A stretch of DNA of 62,924 nt from Paenibacillus solani (GCF_001277345.1 NZ_LIUT01000001.1:3320831-3383754), one strand, 5' to 3'. Positions 1 through 8,271 are shown, counted from the first letter of the stretch. Notes: generated by a model not told the origin, from the letters alone. Program-made: numbers and translations.

Positions 1-576
1 CCTAATTCTCTCCCGTATAACCGTGCCTAGGCTTACCGATCCTTGTGATCCAAGGTAACCATTATTAATAAATGTCTTGTCTACAAATTTTGTTTCCCTT
101 AAGTGATACTGTAACCATTCTTTCTGCGATTCAATTAGTGCTTCTCTTGGTTCTCTATCCAACTTAGAAAGAAGCTTTTTATATATTTGATTCAACTCTT
201 TATCCCAAATCTCTGTATATTTGCTTTCCAACGCCCCCCATCCCAATGTTGTAATAATCTCTTTGGAATTTTGAAATTCATTAAATTCCACTTCATAATC
301 ATGATCTATAGGATTTCGAAGCATTTCATCATAAAATTCTCCTTTCAAATCATAGTTCCCAATGCTCATGGATAACACTTCATTGTTAGAAGGATCTGAT
401 CGACCTTCAGTTATTTCTTTCGATTCTGTTCCATTACCTGTACTCACTACATCAGGAGGCATTTCAGAATTCATTATTGATTTAGTTTCGCCGTTCAAGG
501 TAGTCGATTGACTAATATTTTGACAAGATGAAAACACTATCGCAATAAAAAATAATAAGGGTATCTTACCTTTCAT
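1..576 (-). CDS. LprI/DUF1311-family lipoprotein, C-terminus beyond the window
   Basis: Read from the ATG at 576 (RBS AAGGAG) the frame stays open to base 1, so the C-terminus lies outside the window. Residues 1-17 form a lipoprotein signal peptide ending in the lipobox FSSC, with Cys18 the predicted lipidated residue. A low-complexity Ser/Thr/Asn/Glu linker follows. The last 60 or so visible residues have the DUF1311 (LprI lysozyme-inhibitor N-terminal) pattern: LNQIYKKLLSKL followed by ALIESQKEWLQYH. The family is extracytoplasmic and some members inhibit lysozyme; that role is not shown here. It is the cargo of the leftmost visible cassette, whose 5' boundary is at 628, so the array continues past the window edge. 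Confidence 0.85.
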   Translation of the reverse strand, partial: MKGKIPLLFFIAIVFSSCQNISQSTTLNGETKSIMNSEMPPDVVSTGNGTESKEITEGRSDPSNNEVLSMSIGNYDLKGEFYDEMLRNPIDHDYEVEFNEFQNSKEIITTLGWGALESKYTEIWDKELNQIYKKLLSKLDREPREALIESQKEWLQYHLRETKFVDKTFINNGYLGSQGSVSLGTVIRERIR

Positions 577-620
577 AAATTATCTCCTTAAATATTATCT
601 TTAATATTTACCGGTCATGG

Positions 621-746
621 CGCATAACGTTACTGTATTCACGACGTCCGACGAAGTCGGATGTGTCTGCTGAAATCCCTCACCGTAATTCATCCAGCAG
701 ACCAAGGCTCCACAAGGAGCCGATACTTGAATATTATGTTATGAGA
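621..746 (-). repeat. attC-type cassette recombination site 1
   Basis: Imperfect palindrome with outer cores cataacgtt (623-631) and gttatgaga (738-746) and inner arms tgtattcacga / cttgaata. Read on the minus strand it follows the gene to its right, as attC follows its gene in integron cassettes. The right arm gttatgaga is the exact reverse complement of the left arm of site 2, defining a cassette of about 629-1159. The internal hairpin carries gtccgac/gtcgga (short class A). Confidence 0.85.
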
Positions 747-765
747 TGTCATTGACCACTTCGAG

Positions 766-1095
766 TTAACCCCAAAACAATCCGTTATGCCCTTCATCTA
801 CGATCTTTAACTGTGTTTCAAAATCTTCTTTTGGTTCTATATCATCTATAAAATGCCATTTCCCTTTACTGTCTTGCCAATATATTTTCCATTCCTTTTT
901 ATCTAATCTGAACTGAGCTACAGGCATCTGCACCCATTGATCACTTTTGTAGCCTTGTCTTTCTTCTATCAATGTTACATGTTTTCCTCTGATCTTATAA
1001 CTGATTTTAATCTGGTTTTTCACATGTTCTGGTACTGCATTTTCAGTGTACTTATCCATGATCTTCTTAATCCGCTTTTTCGTAAAATCATCCAT
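766..1095 (-). CDS. DUF3024-family hypothetical protein
   Basis: A 109-residue protein starting at an ATG behind CAGGAGAG. Its pattern (YKIRG then TLIEERQG, then PVAQFR, KIYWQDSKGKWHFIDDI and a C-terminal FWG) is that of the short DUF3024 family, whose function is unknown. No signal peptide, membrane segment or catalytic motif is visible. It is the only gene of its cassette, 20 bp from the attC core, and has no promoter of its own that I can recognise. Assignment rests on pattern memory, not on a search. Confidence 0.8.
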   Translation of the reverse strand: MDDFTKKRIKKIMDKYTENAVPEHVKNQIKISYKIRGKHVTLIEERQGYKSDQWVQMPVAQFRLDKKEWKIYWQDSKGKWHFIDDIEPKEDFETQLKIVDEGHNGLFWG

Positions 1096-1150
1096 GTATT
1101 CTGTCTCTCCTGCCTTTATCCGTTTTGCTTTAATTATATCACGATGATGT

Positions 1151-1320
1151 TCTCATAACGTCTCTTGTATTCACGAATCCGAGGGGCTTAAGGCAGCGGA
1201 ACTGCGGCTGCGCTTGTGCAGTTAGCCTCGCAAGGTTGTCCGCCTGATCCGGATTCACCGAGAATTCTCGGGCGGACCAAGGTCGCGTTAGCGATCACAG
1301 TGTGAATACGTTGTTATGAG
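1151..1320 (-). repeat. attC-type site 2
   Basis: Left core tctcataacg (1151-1160) and right core gttatgag (1313-1320), inner arms tgtattcacga / gtgaatacg. Long class B internal hairpin (ggcttaag...cttgtgcagttagcctcgc). Its right arm does not exactly match the left arm of site 3, so the GNAT cassette has drifted or been rearranged at one end. Confidence 0.8.
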
Positions 1321-1356
1321 GAGTCATTATCCTCTTCGAGTTACTTACTTAAAAAA

Positions 1357-1860
1357 TCACAGTCTTAAAACCATTAGGTTTTCATCATAATATTGTCCAT
1401 TAAACTTTAATGCATTACGTTCTAATCCATATGTTTCAAATCCTACCGCTTGATATAGTTTCTTTGCCGATTCGTTGTTCGACACAACACTCAAATTAAT
1501 TTGTTCAAGACCATCAATATCTCTTGCCATCTTGATTAACTCAAGCAAAAGTAATTTTCCTATCCCTTGTCCTCTCTTTTCCTTTGACACGTACATTCCA
1601 AATACGTTGGCTTTATGAGTAGTCTTCATACCACTTTCTCGTACAAAAGCCACGATTCCCCCTAATGATCCATGTTCATCCAACGCCCCTAACACAAATT
1701 TATCCTTGCTCGGTCTTATTCGATCTATTACTAAATCCAAACGAAATCTACTTTCTCTCTCATATGTCGATCCGAAAGCTTCGGGATTTGTTAAGAGTGC
1801 ACTTAATCGTAGATCCTGATACTGCTGGACATCTGATTCATGCAGTATTCTTGTTATCAA
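1357..1860 (-). CDS. GNAT N-acetyltransferase
   Basis: A 167-residue GNAT-fold acetyltransferase. Motif A is at about residues 86-102, with VFGMYVSKEKRGQGIGK giving the acetyl-CoA pyrophosphate loop RGQGIGK at 96-102. Motif B follows as NNESAKKLYQAVGFE. Substrate cannot be told from sequence: the family includes protein N-terminal, amine and antibiotic acetyltransferases. The TTG start at 1860 is well placed behind GGAGGG. It is a single-gene cassette and one of six GNAT genes or remnants in the array. Confidence 0.9.
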   Translation of the reverse strand: MITRILHESDVQQYQDLRLSALLTNPEAFGSTYERESRFRLDLVIDRIRPSKDKFVLGALDEHGSLGGIVAFVRESGMKTTHKANVFGMYVSKEKRGQGIGKLLLLELIKMARDIDGLEQINLSVVSNNESAKKLYQAVGFETYGLERNALKFNGQYYDENLMVLRL

Positions 1861-1917
1861 AAATATCCCTCCTATGATAAATCAAGAATTAAGTCTTTAA
1901 TGAGTCATTACAATGAT

Positions 1918-2060
1918 TTCGCATAACGTTCCAGCATTCACGAACACCGAAGGGGTTGTCCGCAGCTTAACGCTTCCTTGAAATGCTTCTGCGGACCGAG
2001 GGCCTATTTCTTAGAAATACCTCTCCGAATGCCCGATGTGTGAATACGTTGTTATGCGAA
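1918..2060 (-). repeat. attC-type site 3
   Basis: Left core ttcgcataac (1918-1927), right core gttatgcgaa (2051-2060), which are perfect complements of each other within the site. Inner arms are gcattcacga / gtgaatac. Short class. Confidence 0.85.
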
Positions 2061-2078
2061 GGAACTCTTGAGTTACCC

Positions 2079-2540
2079 TCACGCACTTCGCTTCTTCAAA
2101 TTCGTTATCACTTCTGGTATTGCACTAATAAAGTATTCAATTAACTGTCTCATCTTCTCTTCAAAATCTTCACTATTTGGAGCCCCAATGTTTACTGGTG
2201 TATTCTGACCTTTATAGACCTCATTGAATAAATAAATGTCCTTTGTGTATTCGTTCTTCACAAATTCCTTATGTAGTTCACTCATGCCAATAATAATGTC
2301 ATATTTAAGAAAAGCTTCATCATTAAATTGGGTTCTCTTAAACTCAGACGTATCAATATTCATGCTGCTCATAATTCTAAAATGGAGATCAGAGTATCTG
2401 CTTATATCACTATCTGCTCTAATCCCTGCAGATGCCACTTGAACATCTGTTATGTGATTCTTCTTCAAATAATCTTTGAAACAAAATTCAGCAATTATAC
2501 TGCGAGTAAAATTGTCTGTGCATAAAAATAATATTTTCAT
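2079..2540 (-). CDS. Low-molecular-weight protein tyrosine phosphatase / arsenate reductase-like protein
   Basis: A 153-residue protein of the LMW-PTP fold. The P-loop is at residues 7-14, CTDNFTRS, fitting Cx5R(S/T) with nucleophile Cys7 and Arg13; ILFLC just before it is the usual beta1. The ASAGI stretch and the INIDTSEFKRTQF segment match the family. The DP general-acid motif seen in LMW-PTPs is not clear: the C-terminal part has NIGAPNSEDFEEK, so the acid may be Asp or Glu in that segment. It could dephosphorylate proteins or small molecules; arsenate reduction is less likely because paired resolving cysteines are not obvious. Single-gene cassette, RBS AAAGGAATG. Confidence 0.8.
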   Translation of the reverse strand: MKILFLCTDNFTRSIIAEFCFKDYLKKNHITDVQVASAGIRADSDISRYSDLHFRIMSSMNIDTSEFKRTQFNDEAFLKYDIIIGMSELHKEFVKNEYTKDIYLFNEVYKGQNTPVNIGAPNSEDFEEKMRQLIEYFISAIPEVITNLKKRSA

Positions 2541-2574
2541 TGCAATTCATTCCTTTCAACTCTTACTCCGTTCT

Positions 2575-2726
2575 TTCGTATAACGTTCCCTCATCTACGA
2601 CGCGACCCGGCCTTAGATAGCTCTTATCTTAGGTCGGGTCGTGTGTTATCTGAATATTCTTCTATGCTTTCGCATCTGACAACCAAGGGGCGAAGGCCCC
2701 GCAGCGTAGATGTACTGTTATACGAC
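2575..2726 (-). repeat. attC-type site 4
   Basis: Left core cgtataacgtt, right core gttatacgac (2717-2726). Inner arms atctacgacg / gcgtagatg show compensatory change from the common ttcacga/gtgaat. Class C internal hairpin (ccttagatagctcttatctt). The right arm is the exact complement of the left arm of site 5. Confidence 0.88.
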
Positions 2727-2784
2727 GGGGTCCTTCTTTGAATTAACTTACATCGTTATTATTTATGTTCAATTTATCCTTCAT

Positions 2785-2988
2785 TTATGGTTCAGGAATA
2801 TGCTCCAACAAATCACCAGGCTGACAATTTAACGCAGAACAAATCTTATCAATTACTTCTAGAGAAACATATTCATTCGTGTTCAATTTCGCCATTGTTG
2901 CTGACGATATTCCTGTCATTTTTAATAGCTCCTGTTTCTTTATATCCCTGTCTATTAGTAATTTTTGTAATGGCTTATAACTTATCAT
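2785..2988 (-). CDS. Cro/CI-type HTH regulator (HTH_26/YozG-like)
   Basis: A 67-residue single-domain DNA-binding protein, read from the ATG at 2988 behind AGAGGG rather than the upstream TTG. The helix-turn-helix is KQELLKMTGISSATMAKL (about residues 17-35), followed by the typical SLEVIDKICSALNCQPGDLLE. It is divergent from the small gene at 3157 and shares the intergenic region with it, so it probably represses that promoter and itself. A close relative with the same divergent partner lies at 23999-24202. This cassette therefore carries a self-contained regulated module. Confidence 0.88.
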   Translation of the reverse strand: MISYKPLQKLLIDRDIKKQELLKMTGISSATMAKLNTNEYVSLEVIDKICSALNCQPGDLLEHIPEP

Positions 2989-3071
2989 TGCCAATTCCCT
3001 CTCAAGTAGTTAGATTTTTCTTTAATTATATTAAACAATCTTTGCATAATCAAAAATATATTTATGTTCTC

Positions 3072-3099
3072 TTGACAATAAATTTCAATATGATAAAAT
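3072..3099 (+). promoter_or_regulatory. Promoter of the plus-strand small gene (cassette 4)
   Basis: TTGACA at 3072-3077 and TAAAAT at 3094-3099 with a 16-bp spacer. The same elements, TTGACC and TAAAAT with 16 bp, recur at 24287-24314 in the homologous cassette, which supports them. The surrounding AT-rich region is the likely operator of the divergent HTH protein. Confidence 0.6.
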
Positions 3100-3156
3100 A
3101 TTATTCAATAAGTTGAACTTTATTTCGTAAATATAAATTTTTAGGAGGTGTCATAC

Positions 3157-3444
3157 TTGATTAATTCTTTAGAGGTCTTGATTGATCCACTTATTCGTAA
3201 CCGATTAGAGTCACTATACAGTGAAATTACAAATACTAACTCTGATTTTAAGCAAATTTCATATGAATCTGTACAATATTTCAAAACAATACGAGAATCC
3301 CTACCTGACAACCTCCAACATACTTTATTCCTCTATGAAGACGCTCAATTCTCAATACAAGCAATTCTAGAAAATAAAATATATCTTCAAGGGTTCAAAG
3401 ATGCCCTACATCTCTTCAATGAATTAAATATTACAAAAGTTTAA
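3157..3444 (+). CDS. Small DUF6809-like protein, divergent from HTH regulator
   Basis: A small acidic helical protein. I choose the TTG at 3157 (about 8 nt after AGGAGG at 3143-3148), because the GTG at 3148 overlaps that RBS and the homologue at 24374 aligns from the same point (NSLEVL near the N-terminus). Conserved features across the three copies in the window: a hydrophobic helix, LPD/LPQ, LFLYEDA or LFLYDDA, and IYLQGFKDALxLxNELNI at the C-terminus. It resembles the DUF6809 family from Bacillota elements; function unknown. It runs against the array direction and has its own promoter. Confidence 0.8.
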   Translation: MINSLEVLIDPLIRNRLESLYSEITNTNSDFKQISYESVQYFKTIRESLPDNLQHTLFLYEDAQFSIQAILENKIYLQGFKDALHLFNELNITKV

Positions 3445-3480
3445 GAGCCTTTTGGCTCTATTCTTTTTATCTCAGACCCT

Positions 3481-3610
3481 GTCGTATAACGTTTCTGTAT
3501 TCATGACGTCCGACGGAGTCGGATGTGTCTGATGAGTCAGCTTCTCCGAAATCCATCTCGCAGACCAAGGCTCCGCAAGGAGACGCTGCTTGAATACATT
3601 GTTATACGAA
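3481..3610 (-). repeat. attC-type site 5
   Basis: Left core gtcgtataac (3481-3490), right core gttatacgaa (3601-3610). Class A internal hairpin (gtccgacggagtcggat). The right arm is the exact complement of the left arm of site 6. Confidence 0.88.
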
Positions 3611-3632
3611 GGACTGCGCTCCCTAGAATTTT

Positions 3633-4325
3633 TTAAACTTTTATTGTATTGTAAATGATTTTTCCTAAGCTACTGATGTAAGCAACCTTATTAAATTCCC
3701 CCTTCGAACCAATAAAAGACAAATCTTTCACACCAACAAATCCATATGACTTTAATCTTTCAATAGAAGCTAATAACATATATTTATCAAACGTAGAGAC
3801 TGCAATATTTTCAATTTCAACTGACTCTTTAGTAAGCAAGTTATCAAGAACAGCTATGTCAATAAGTTGCATTGAGTCTAAGCATTCCGAGAAATAACAA
3901 AATGTTTCCCAATTATATTCTTCATGTATGTAACCCATAAGTAGTTTAGTAAGCAAAATAGCGCGTTGTTCCGTTCTTAGTCGATCAATTATTAATATAA
4001 TTCGCTCTGTTACTTTATCTTTAAACTTCTGATCTGTATTGAGTTTATTTTTAAATTTAACAATATTATTGGTCGAACTTCTTGAATGAAATTCCTTTAA
4101 GAAACAAAGAACTTTTTTAGTGAAATGAAGTTGCTTAATAGAAATCCCGAATCTACCCAAAGCAACAATACTCTTAACTATTGGTATTTCTCTAATAAGA
4201 TCATCACTCAAAAGTGAATCGAATGCTATTTCGCTATAATCAACAGTTAAATCTAAGGCAGTATTTATCAGTTCATTAGAAACAGCATCATTTATTGGTA
4301 TACTTTGCAGTTCATCAATATTCAT
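3633..4325 (-). CDS. Hypothetical protein, mostly helical
   Basis: A 230-residue protein with good translation signals (GGGAGG before ATG 4325). I do not recognise the family. A short, moderately hydrophobic stretch near residues 48-62 (IPIVKSIVALGRFGI) is not clearly a membrane span. The middle is rich in charged helices and the C-terminus has alternating hydrophobic strands (KVAYISSLGKIIYNTI), compatible with a winged-helix-like end. Sole gene of its cassette. A defence or stress role would be speculation. Confidence 0.75.
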   Translation of the reverse strand: MNIDELQSIPINDAVSNELINTALDLTVDYSEIAFDSLLSDDLIREIPIVKSIVALGRFGISIKQLHFTKKVLCFLKEFHSRSSTNNIVKFKNKLNTDQKFKDKVTERIILIIDRLRTEQRAILLTKLLMGYIHEEYNWETFCYFSECLDSMQLIDIAVLDNLLTKESVEIENIAVSTFDKYMLLASIERLKSYGFVGVKDLSFIGSKGEFNKVAYISSLGKIIYNTIKV

Positions 4326-4356
4326 TTTTCACTTCCCTCCCATTGTTCTACAGTCT

Positions 4357-4476
4357 TTCGTATAACGTTCTCGTATTCATGAACCCCGAAGAGGTTGTCT
4401 GCAGAAATGCCTCTACGAAATTCATCCAGCAGACCAAGGCTCCAACGGAGCCGCAGCTTGAATATTATGTTAGATG
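4357..4476 (-). repeat. attC-type site 6
   Basis: Left core ttcgtataac (4357-4366), right core gttagatg (4469-4476). Short internal hairpin (accccgaagaggttgt). The right arm matches the left arm of site 7 exactly. Confidence 0.87.
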
Positions 4477-4511
4477 ATGTCAGCCCATCTTTGAAGTATT
4501 GCATCCTGTTC

Positions 4512-5087
4512 TTAAATCTCTTTAGAAAGACGTTCTTTGAACCAAGATGGAGTTTTGACCCTACTCCCCAAAATATCATACTCATTAAAGAGATCTTCAA
4601 TAATCTGTGCCGCTTGATCTAGCAAATCTGAAAATTCATTACTTCTAATTACACTGCCATTTCTTGTAGCATAATGAACTATGTTATTTCGCATGTTACT
4701 CAGAACTATATACCTTTCAAAATTCACATTACGGTTAGTAGTCCAATTTAATGTAGAACCAGTTATTGCTGCTGGAATAAAATTATAAAGTTTTCGTCTT
4801 ACATTATTATAACCAACAGGCATATTCGCATTATGATCATTAATGAAGTCTAATACTTCTTGCTCTCTTGAACTTATGGATTTATCCTTTAAATTACATT
4901 TGATTAAAGAACTCATCCATGCTTCTGCTGAGGCACAGAAACTTATAATAGCTGATCTCTTATATCTCCATTGAATAAAAAAATCCGTGAAAGTTTCAGA
5001 TTGTTCTTTGTAATACAGAGCATCATTGAATAATTCATGAGACATATTACTTATTGTTAAACCACAATCTAAGCTGTTATCTTCCAT
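4512..5087 (-). CDS. HEPN-like helical protein with Rx4H motif
   Basis: A 191-residue helical protein. Residues 133-138 read RNNIVH, the Rx4H signature of HEPN ribonucleases, preceded by a helix and followed by a C-terminal helix rich in Leu/Ile. The N-terminal half includes an AEAWMSSLI helix common in HEPN proteins. HEPN proteins often act as RNases in toxin-antitoxin or abortive systems; no partner antitoxin is encoded in this one-gene cassette, so it may act alone or have a non-nuclease role. ATG at 5087 behind AAGGAG. Confidence 0.78.
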   Translation of the reverse strand: MEDNSLDCGLTISNMSHELFNDALYYKEQSETFTDFFIQWRYKRSAIISFCASAEAWMSSLIKCNLKDKSISSREQEVLDFINDHNANMPVGYNNVRRKLYNFIPAAITGSTLNWTTNRNVNFERYIVLSNMRNNIVHYATRNGSVIRSNEFSDLLDQAAQIIEDLFNEYDILGSRVKTPSWFKERLSKEI

Positions 5088-5121
5088 ATCCTTATCTCCT
5101 TAATACTTGTAGTTTGTTGAT

Positions 5122-5288
5122 TTCATCTAACGTTCTTGTATTCACGAACCCTCACCGGCTTAAGCCTCGTAGGGGCGGGTCATTAGACTTAGCCGGTGCA
5201 GGTTTGTCCGCTGAATCTGCTTCTTCAGAAAATGCTTCTCGCGGACCGAGGGGATACAACCTCGATGCGTGAATACTATGTTATATGA
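5122..5288 (-). repeat. attC-type site 7
   Basis: Left core tcatctaac (ends 5131), right core gttatatga (5280-5288). Class B hairpin (accggcttaag...cttagccggt). The right arm matches the left arm of site 8 exactly. Confidence 0.87.
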
Positions 5289-5313
5289 TGTTTGCGCCAT
5301 CCCTGATTTACAT

Positions 5314-5874
5314 TCAAACATCTCTTTTTTGACTCGGATTATAATATCTAAAATAATTGAACTCATTCTGTTCATCCAATGAAGGGATTCTCTTCCTACC
5401 GCATTTTACGAATCCAGCCTTCTCAATCACCTTTAACGATGAAAAATTATTGTCCACAATAGTAGCCACCACATATTTAAGATTAAATGTATTTAAGGCC
5501 CATTGTGTTAATGCTTGTGCAACTTCCGTTGCATATCCTAAGCCTCTATATTTTTTTGCAATCCCATAACCAACTTCAGTTTCTCCAAGCTCTTCTATAT
5601 TCCCGACATGACAATGCCCGATAAAAGTAGAATTATCTCTTGACACTACCGCAAAATAAACTGAATCAGAGATGACATTAAAGGTATCATATTTACTTAT
5701 TTGCCAATCCAGAAAATCAGATGCTTGTTGATAGTTCATCTTCCATCCCGCAGGCCAATCATTAGTAAACGCCTGCAAACAAAGGTCGTAGATGTGTTCT
5801 TGATCTTTTCTAGTAAGTTTCCTTATCATTAAGCGATTAGTCAATATCGGCAATGTTGGGTTTTCTTTATCCAT
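5314..5874 (-). CDS. GNAT acetyltransferase, RimJ/RimL (Acetyltransf_3) type
   Basis: A 186-residue acetyltransferase. A longer open frame runs upstream through the attC site, but the cassette boundary is at 5929 and the sensible start is ATG 5874 behind a G-rich RBS, giving the family-typical N-terminus (LTNRLMIRKLTRKD). Motif A is EVGYGIAKKYRGLGYATE and motif B is NNFSSLKVIEKAGF, as in ribosomal-protein and spermidine-like acetyltransferases. Substrate unknown. Single-gene cassette. Confidence 0.9.
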   Translation of the reverse strand: MDKENPTLPILTNRLMIRKLTRKDQEHIYDLCLQAFTNDWPAGWKMNYQQASDFLDWQISKYDTFNVISDSVYFAVVSRDNSTFIGHCHVGNIEELGETEVGYGIAKKYRGLGYATEVAQALTQWALNTFNLKYVVATIVDNNFSSLKVIEKAGFVKCGRKRIPSLDEQNEFNYFRYYNPSQKRDV

Positions 5875-5919
5875 GTGGTCCCCCCGTATGTGAATATTGT
5901 TCTGTGGTTTTGCGCAGAT

Positions 5920-6084
5920 TTCATATAACGTTTCCGTATCTACGAACCCGAGAGGCTTAAGGCGCAAATGCGCCGGGTCCGACGGACTTAGCCTCGCAGG
6001 GTTGTCTGCTGAGACTGCTTTCATAAATTGCCTCATGCAGACCAAGGGACGAACGGACCGCAGCGTAGATACTATGTTAACTGA
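5920..6084 (-). repeat. attC-type site 8
   Basis: Left core tcatataac (5921-5929), right core gttaactga (6076-6084). Inner arms atctacga / gcgtagatac are compensated. Class B. The right arm matches site 9 exactly. Confidence 0.88.
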
Positions 6085-6103
6085 TGTAACCGACTTCTTC
6101 GAA

Positions 6104-6757
6104 TCACTCTACTAATAATTCTAGTTGTTTTTCTATTTTTTCAATTACATCCTTTTTTAATACAATATTATGGCCTGATATCCATGTTTCCATTTCTAAA
6201 TTTTTGTATGTATTTATTGTTTCTCTATAGTGTTTTTTATCACAATACAGAGCCGGAATGATTTCCTCCATTGTATCTCCGATATTATCTCCTACATTAA
6301 TTACTTTTTCTTCTTCATCCACCACACTTATAGAATCTATTGTATGTCCTGGTGTATAAATCAATCTTATTTTATCTTCTGGAAAGAATAGCTCATTTTC
6401 AAACATCAAATTGGGAAGGCATTTCTTCACTTCTCCCATGCTGAATTTGGAATATTTATTTACCACCGTGTCCCATTCTTTTTCAATAATGTCTCTACAA
6501 AGTTGATGAGAAATGATTAAGCAATCTTTAAATCTATTGTTTCCAAAAACATGATCCCAATGATGGTGAGTATTAATAATAATTAAGGGCTTAGTGATTT
6601 GGTTTATGTAATCTACAACAGGTTGCACAAAATCGGAACCTAGACCAGTATCAATTAAATAAGTATTCTTAGCCCCCAAGATTAAATGAATATTCAAATC
6701 AAAAAATTGATTACTGCAAAATAAAACGTGTTTATTACTAATTTGTTTAATGTTCAT
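6104..6757 (-). CDS. Metallo-beta-lactamase-fold hydrolase
   Basis: A 217-residue MBL-fold enzyme. The zinc motif HHHWDH is at residues 64-69. Later family residues are visible: TPGHTIDS (second metal-ligand histidine), GDN near residue 155 (bridging Asp) and a C-terminal SGHN histidine. This is the glyoxalase II/MBL hydrolase type rather than a true beta-lactamase; substrate cannot be inferred. Single-gene cassette, ATG at 6757 behind AAAGGATG. Confidence 0.9.
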   Translation of the reverse strand: MNIKQISNKHVLFCSNQFFDLNIHLILGAKNTYLIDTGLGSDFVQPVVDYINQITKPLIIINTHHHWDHVFGNNRFKDCLIISHQLCRDIIEKEWDTVVNKYSKFSMGEVKKCLPNLMFENELFFPEDKIRLIYTPGHTIDSISVVDEEEKVINVGDNIGDTMEEIIPALYCDKKHYRETINTYKNLEMETWISGHNIVLKKDVIEKIEKQLELLVE

Positions 6758-6780
6758 CGTTTGTCATCCTTTCGGTTATT

Positions 6781-6953
6781 TCAGTTAACGTTCCCGCATT
6801 CACGAACCCGAAAGGCTTAAGGCGCGAATGGGCCGGGTGGCTTCGCCACTTAGCCTTGCAGGGTTGTTCGCTTGAATTTACTCTCAGCTTCATCCTCACC
6901 GGGCGAACCAAGGAGCTGTCAAGCTCCGTCGCGTGAATGATATGTTATCCGAT
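6781..6953 (-). repeat. attC-type site 9
   Basis: Left core tcagttaac (6781-6789), right core gttatccgat (6944-6953). Inner arms gcattcacga / gcgtgaatga. Class B hairpin. The right arm complements cggataac of site 10. Confidence 0.86.
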
Positions 6954-6987
6954 GCATCTGTCCCCCTGAACTGCCTTCCAATCTAAT

Positions 6988-7284
6988 TTAACCGTCACAA
7001 GAATTCATGTTCTTATCGTCTTTCAATTGCTTCTCTCTTGCTTTAACCACTCTCGGTATTTGTTTCTCAAATATAGATAACACATTTAATATCAATTTTT
7101 CGCTTGGATTTGTGTTATCTTTTAAAAGTCCGTAAATAAGATTTAAGAATGTCTTTGCATCTTTTTCTGTTAAGTTTTTGATTGATTCCATGACACTAAC
7201 ACAGGGAATATCTCGATTATTTATTTCCACATCTAATCCTCCATCTGTGAAATTGTTTGTTTTTACTATGCTAAATGTTGCCAC
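6988..7284 (-). CDS. Hypothetical protein, 98 aa
   Basis: A small protein starting at GTG 7284 behind AGAGGAG. The C-terminal half is charged and helical (KAREKQLKDDKN). No known domain recognised. The cassette also holds about 210 bp upstream (7285-7496), where an unconvincing 40-codon reading frame without an RBS sits near 7310-7434. Part of that stretch looks like the gene-proximal start of another cassette (ttccgagttgctttc), so a degraded cassette may be fused here. Confidence 0.6.
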   Translation of the reverse strand: MATFSIVKTNNFTDGGLDVEINNRDIPCVSVMESIKNLTEKDAKTFLNLIYGLLKDNTNPSEKLILNVLSIFEKQIPRVVKAREKQLKDDKNMNSCDG

Positions 7285-7495
7285 GCTAGCTCCTCTGAGT
7301 TACTTCCTAAACCATTTACATAATGTTGCCATGCTAGCTTTCCGAGTTGCTTTCAATATTGTCCTTAATAAAAGATCTTCATCTTTATTGGAATTATAAT
7401 CTTCATAAATAGCCGCGGTTTCCAAAGGAAATAACTACATGTTCCCGATCAATAACGACTCTTATATTAGTAGTATTCAATTGATTTCAGATGTT

Positions 7496-7648
7496 TCGGA
7501 TAACGTTCTCGTATTCACGAAACGACCCAGCCTTAGATAGCTCTTATCTTAGGCTGGGTCGTTTGTTGTCTGAGCATCTTCTTCGATTGTTAATCTGACA
7601 ACCAAGAGACCGCAAGGTATCGCAGCGTGAATATTTATGTTAAGTGAA
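7496..7648 (-). repeat. attC-type site 10
   Basis: Left core cggataac (7497-7504), right core gttaagtgaa (7639-7648). Class C internal hairpin (ccttagatagctcttatctt). The right arm is the exact complement of the left arm of site 11 and also supplies the hepT stop codon. Confidence 0.88.
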
Positions 7649-7987
7649 GTCTCCCACTTCCTGAATAGCTTTCATAATTATTGGTTTTATTTCTTGCAAA
7701 TTTCTTGTAGATACTTCCCAAATGATGCTTTCATCAATACCGAAGTATTCATGAATCAAGATGTTCCTTAGTCCAATCATATTCCTCCATGGAACTTCCT
7801 GATACTTTCTCTTTATTTCATCATTAATGTTTCTAGCTGCTTCTCCAATTATTTCTAGATTTCGTACTACTGCATCCAAAAGCATTTGATTTGATAAAAA
7901 GTCCTCATACCCAACGTTCAAGAGATACGATTCTATCCGATGAATTGACTCTAGAATGTCCATTAATGAATTTATTGGCCGTTTCAC
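7640..7987 (-). CDS. hepT: HepT-like HEPN RNase toxin
   Basis: A 115-residue HEPN (DUF86) protein. The motif RNILIHEY at residues 74-81 is exactly Rx4HxY, the catalytic RNase motif whose tyrosine is the known target of AMPylation by MntA-type partners. The gene overlaps the end of the nucleotidyltransferase gene (GTGA overlap at 7984-7987). Its stop codon TAA lies inside the attC core (CTTAAC), so the recombination site completes the reading frame. Known biology of the family: tRNA/mRNA cleavage neutralised by polyAMPylation. Confidence 0.92.
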   Translation of the reverse strand: MKRPINSLMDILESIHRIESYLLNVGYEDFLSNQMLLDAVVRNLEIIGEAARNINDEIKRKYQEVPWRNMIGLRNILIHEYFGIDESIIWEVSTRNLQEIKPIIMKAIQEVGDFT

Positions 7988-8271
7988 TGATATTGTACCT
8001 CACTAAATATTTCATCCTTCATATAAGGTTTAATGGCATTAGGAGTAACAAGATCAACGTGGCGGTTAAATATAGTCTCCAAATAATGCTTCAGCTCCAG
8101 GAATTCAAATCCAACAGGACGAGAAAATTCAACTAACAAATCAATATCACTGTTTTCTGTCTGTTCATCACGAGCAAAGGAACCAAATAGCCCGATCTTC
8201 TCGACATAAAAATGTTCCTGCAAATAATGCTTTTCAGATTTCAATTTATTTTCAATATCTTCTCGCTTCAA
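7984..8271 (-). CDS. mntA: MntA-like minimal nucleotidyltransferase antitoxin
   Basis: A 95-residue minimal nucleotidyltransferase. The active site is GSFARDE starting at residue 30, followed by SDIDLLVEF with Asp42 and Asp44 (GSx10DxD). The TTG start at 8271 is behind GGAGG. In HepT/MntA systems this enzyme transfers AMP to the HEPN toxin tyrosine. Gene order (antitoxin first, overlapping toxin second) is the usual one. The pair forms a complete two-gene cassette. Confidence 0.92.
   Translation of the reverse strand: MKREDIENKLKSEKHYLQEHFYVEKIGLFGSFARDEQTENSDIDLLVEFSRPVGFEFLELKHYLETIFNRHVDLVTPNAIKPYMKDEIFSEVQYQ

Noticed and set aside
5875..6045. N-terminal extension of the GNAT gene at 5314 through the attC
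   Set aside because: The extension is attC sequence and belongs to the neighbouring cassette; a good start exists at 5874. The same holds for the upstream part of 38221-38820.
7310..7434. A 40-codon minus-strand gene upstream of 6988-7284
   Set aside because: No RBS, no standard start in a sensible place, and the sequence resembles the edge of a degraded cassette.
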